In this document: piece by piece, positions 6,630 to 8,166 of the stretch | How the letters are laid out: each line of letters begins with the position of its first letter | How positions within the stretch are numbered: the first letter of the stretch is position 1 | Assembly (NCBI GenBank): GCA_023257915.1 | Contig: JALRBB010000477.1 | Span: 1-8,166 of the forward strand | From: Quisquiliibacterium sp. | GTDB taxonomy: Bacteria; Pseudomonadota; Gammaproteobacteria; Burkholderiales; Burkholderiaceae_E | Direction of reading: 5' to 3' | DNA length: 8,166 nucleotides | Made by a program: the position numbers and the translations under genes | Notes under the pieces: model-generated | Seen by the model: the letters and a program-made list of their open reading frames with translations, nothing else | Database searches by the model: none | Told to the model about the DNA's origin: nothing

Positions 6630-6910
6630 TGGCACAGGCGTTTGCCAGCCTGCCTGCCAAGGTGGGCTTTAACGAGGCACCAGGCTTGCTGGAAAGGCTG
6701 AGCGTCGAACTCGCGGCGATGCAGTCGCCTTGCGTCGATTTGTCTGCCTGCCAGCATTTTGACTCTTCGCTGGTTGGCATGCTGCTCGAGTTGATGCGCC
6801 GGCTGCAGGCATCCGGGCGTGCGCTGCGTTTGATCAATCCGCCAGAGAACCTGCACAAGCTGGCTCTGCTTTACGGTGTGAACGGAATTCTCTTTGACTC
6901 TCGCACTTGA
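6629..6910 (+). CDS. mlaB: MlaB, STAS-domain subunit of the Mla transporter
   Basis: Small cytoplasmic protein that binds MlaF and is needed for assembly and activity of MlaFEDB. The 93 residues form one STAS domain: VDLSACQHFDSSLVGMLLEL (36-55) matches the strand-loop-helix around the E. coli MlaB DTAG motif, and LINPPENLHKLALLYGV (68-84) matches the later strand and helix. Ser46 takes the place of the functional Thr52 region of E. coli MlaB; the same position is phosphorylated in anti-sigma antagonist STAS proteins, but phosphorylation here is not shown. ATG 6629 overlaps the mlaC TGA by one base, and the best G-rich stretch is too far upstream, so translation probably depends on coupling. 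The last 17 bases overlap the next gene. Confidence 0.92.
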   Translation: MAQAFASLPAKVGFNEAPGLLERLSVELAAMQSPCVDLSACQHFDSSLVGMLLELMRRLQASGRALRLINPPENLHKLALLYGVNGILFDSRT

Positions 6911-7802
6911 AATCGATGACGTCGCCAAGCGCTATGGCAGCTTCGAAGCCCTGCGCGGCGTTTCCCTACAGGTCCGTGAAGGTGAGTTCTTCGGGCTGCT
7001 CGGCCCGAACGGTGCCGGCAAGACCACGCTGATCTCGATCATTGCCGGGCTGGCGCGTGCCAGCCGGGGCCGGGTATCGGTGATGGGTCATGATGTTGTC
7101 GACGACTATCGCGCGGCGCGCAGGGCGCTTGGCGTGGTGCCGCAGGAGCTGGTCTTCGATCCGTTCTTCACGGTGCGCGAGATGCTGCGCTTTACTTCCG
7201 GTTACTACGGGCTGCGCCGCAACGACGACTGGATCGACGAACTGCTGGCGAATCTCGACCTTACCGCGAAGGCCGATGCGAACACCCGCACGCTGTCGGG
7301 TGGTATGAAGCGCCGGATGCTGATCGCCCAGGCGCTGGTTCACCGACCTCCGGTGATCGTGCTGGATGAGCCCACTGCCGGGGTGGACGTCGGTTTGCGT
7401 CAAACGCTGTGGGCTTTCATCCGGCGTTTGAATCGCGAAGGGCACACGATTGTGCTGACCACGCATTATCTGGAAGAGGCGCAGGAGCTGTGCGAGCGGA
7501 TCGCAATGCTCAAGCACGGACAGATCGTCGCGCTCGATCGCACCAGCGCGCTGCTGCGGCAGTTTGCGGGCGGGAGGCTGCTGGTCAAGTTTGCATCCGG
7601 TCAGTTGCCCCCCGCGCTGGCGCCGATCTGCACCCCGGACGATCTGGTTCCAGGGCGCTTGTCGCTGCGGGTTGACAGCTACGACAGGCTAGAGCCGATC
7701 CTTGCGGCGTTGCGCGAGGCCGGTTGCGTGATCGAGGAAATGGAATTGCTGCACACCGACCTCGAGGATGTTTTCGTGCGGATCATGCAGGACTCGAACT
7801 AA
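6894..7802 (+). CDS. ABC-2 type transporter ATPase, YadG-like
   Basis: Cytoplasmic ATPase expected to pair with the permease encoded next. The 302 residues contain Walker A GPNGAGKT (37-44), Q-loop VPQE (Q84), signature LSGGMKRR (134-141), Walker B VIVLDEP (154-160) and H-loop TTHYLEEA with His191. A C-terminal extension (about 225-302) is typical of ABC-2 exporter ATPases. The frame is closed by TGA at 6879-6881 and has no upstream ATG, so TTG 6894 is the likely start, with ACGGAA at 6882-6887 as possible ribosome-binding site. This places the start inside mlaB with a 17-nt overlap. The substrate is unknown; E. coli YadG/YadH also lacks an established one. The gene commonly follows mla genes in betaproteobacteria, which hints at an envelope role (inference). 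It is distinct from MlaF. Confidence 0.93.
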   Translation: MTLALEIDDVAKRYGSFEALRGVSLQVREGEFFGLLGPNGAGKTTLISIIAGLARASRGRVSVMGHDVVDDYRAARRALGVVPQELVFDPFFTVREMLRFTSGYYGLRRNDDWIDELLANLDLTAKADANTRTLSGGMKRRMLIAQALVHRPPVIVLDEPTAGVDVGLRQTLWAFIRRLNREGHTIVLTTHYLEEAQELCERIAMLKHGQIVALDRTSALLRQFAGGRLLVKFASGQLPPALAPICTPDDLVPGRLSLRVDSYDRLEPILAALREAGCVIEEMELLHTDLEDVFVRIMQDSN

Positions 7803-7806
7803 AGGG
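7801..7806 (+). promoter_or_regulatory. Ribosome-binding site for the YadH-like permease
   Basis: AAAGGG, overlapping the last bases of the ATPase stop codon, lies seven bases before GTG 7814 and supports that non-ATG start. Confidence 0.5.
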
Positions 7807-7813
7807 TAGGGCG

Positions 7814-8166
7814 GTGCAAGGATTCAAGACCTTTCTCTACAAGGAATTGCTTCGCTTCTGGAAGGTTGCGATGCAAACGGTGGCCGGCCCGGTTCTGACC
7901 TCGTTGTTGTATCTGCTGGTGTTTTCGCATGTGCTCGAGAATCGGGTCACGGTGTTTGAGAACGTCAGTTACACCTCGTTTTTGGTCCCCGGTCTGGTGA
8001 TGATGTCGGTGTTGCAAAACTCCTTCGCCAATGCGTCCTCGTCGCTGATCCAGAGCAAGGTCACCGGCAACGTCGTCTTCATGCTGCTGCCGCCGCTGTC
8101 GCACTGGGAGATGTTCAGCGCCTACGTGCTGGCGTCGGTGGTCCGCGGGCTGGCGGTGGGCGCCGG
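7814..8166 (+). CDS. ABC-2 type transporter permease, YadH-like, 3' end cut by window edge
   Basis: Membrane partner of the preceding ATPase. From GTG 7814 there are 117 complete codons and two bases to the edge; family members are about 250-260 residues, so roughly the N-terminal half is seen. It opens with an amphipathic segment (FKTFLYKELLRFWKV, 4-18), a first transmembrane helix near 22-40, and a second hydrophobic stretch near 55-70 containing the ABC-2 block FLVPGLVMMSV (56-66). After it come NSFANASSSL (69-78) and SHWEMFSAYVLASVVRGLAV (96-115), which correspond to E. coli YadH. Only 11 bases separate it from the ATPase stop. No in-frame ATG occurs before codon 20, which is already near the first membrane helix, so GTG is the best start. 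In related genomes bolA, murA and hisG often follow (not visible here). Confidence 0.92.
   Translation, partial: MQGFKTFLYKELLRFWKVAMQTVAGPVLTSLLYLLVFSHVLENRVTVFENVSYTSFLVPGLVMMSVLQNSFANASSSLIQSKVTGNVVFMLLPPLSHWEMFSAYVLASVVRGLAVGA

Overview
The window is chromosomal core DNA from a Gram-negative bacterium. GC content looks high (roughly 60-65% by eye). Protein sequences and gene order point to a betaproteobacterium, most likely Burkholderiales. The main reason is the order mlaF-mlaE-mlaD-mlaA-mlaC-mlaB followed by an ABC-2 ATPase and permease, with mlaA (vacJ) inside the operon rather than elsewhere as in E. coli. A divergent kdsD next to a Kef-type antiporter fits the same group. I see no mobile element, prophage, CRISPR array, tRNA or rRNA.

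Layout. From 957 leftwards (minus strand), kdsD encodes arabinose-5-phosphate isomerase, the first step of Kdo and LPS synthesis; its last codons lie beyond the left edge. Only 27 bp separate its start from a divergent 666-residue KefB/KefC-type cation/proton antiporter (985-2985). A 52-bp gap then leads to a tightly packed plus-strand operon from about 3038 to the right edge. It runs mlaF (ATPase), mlaE (permease), mlaD (inner-membrane MCE protein), mlaA (outer-membrane lipoprotein), mlaC (periplasmic lipid carrier), mlaB (STAS subunit), a YadG-like ATPase and a YadH-like permease cut by the right edge. Several junctions overlap by 1-17 nt, which suggests translational coupling.

How the genes work together. 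MlaFEDB forms the inner-membrane ABC complex, MlaC shuttles phospholipid across the periplasm, and MlaA sits at the outer membrane. The window therefore encodes a complete Mla outer-membrane lipid-asymmetry pathway, next to a gene for making the LPS core sugar. The YadGH-like exporter shares the transcription unit; its substrate is unknown.

Non-standard details: the mlaF reading frame has no usable ATG and must start at a TTG; the first YadG-like codon is also TTG, inside mlaB; the permease starts with GTG; a perfect 9-bp inverted repeat flanks the mlaF start; and a GC-rich hairpin lies between mlaE and mlaD. I found no clearly undescribed system. The least explained parts are the ABC-2 exporter and the control of the mlaF start.
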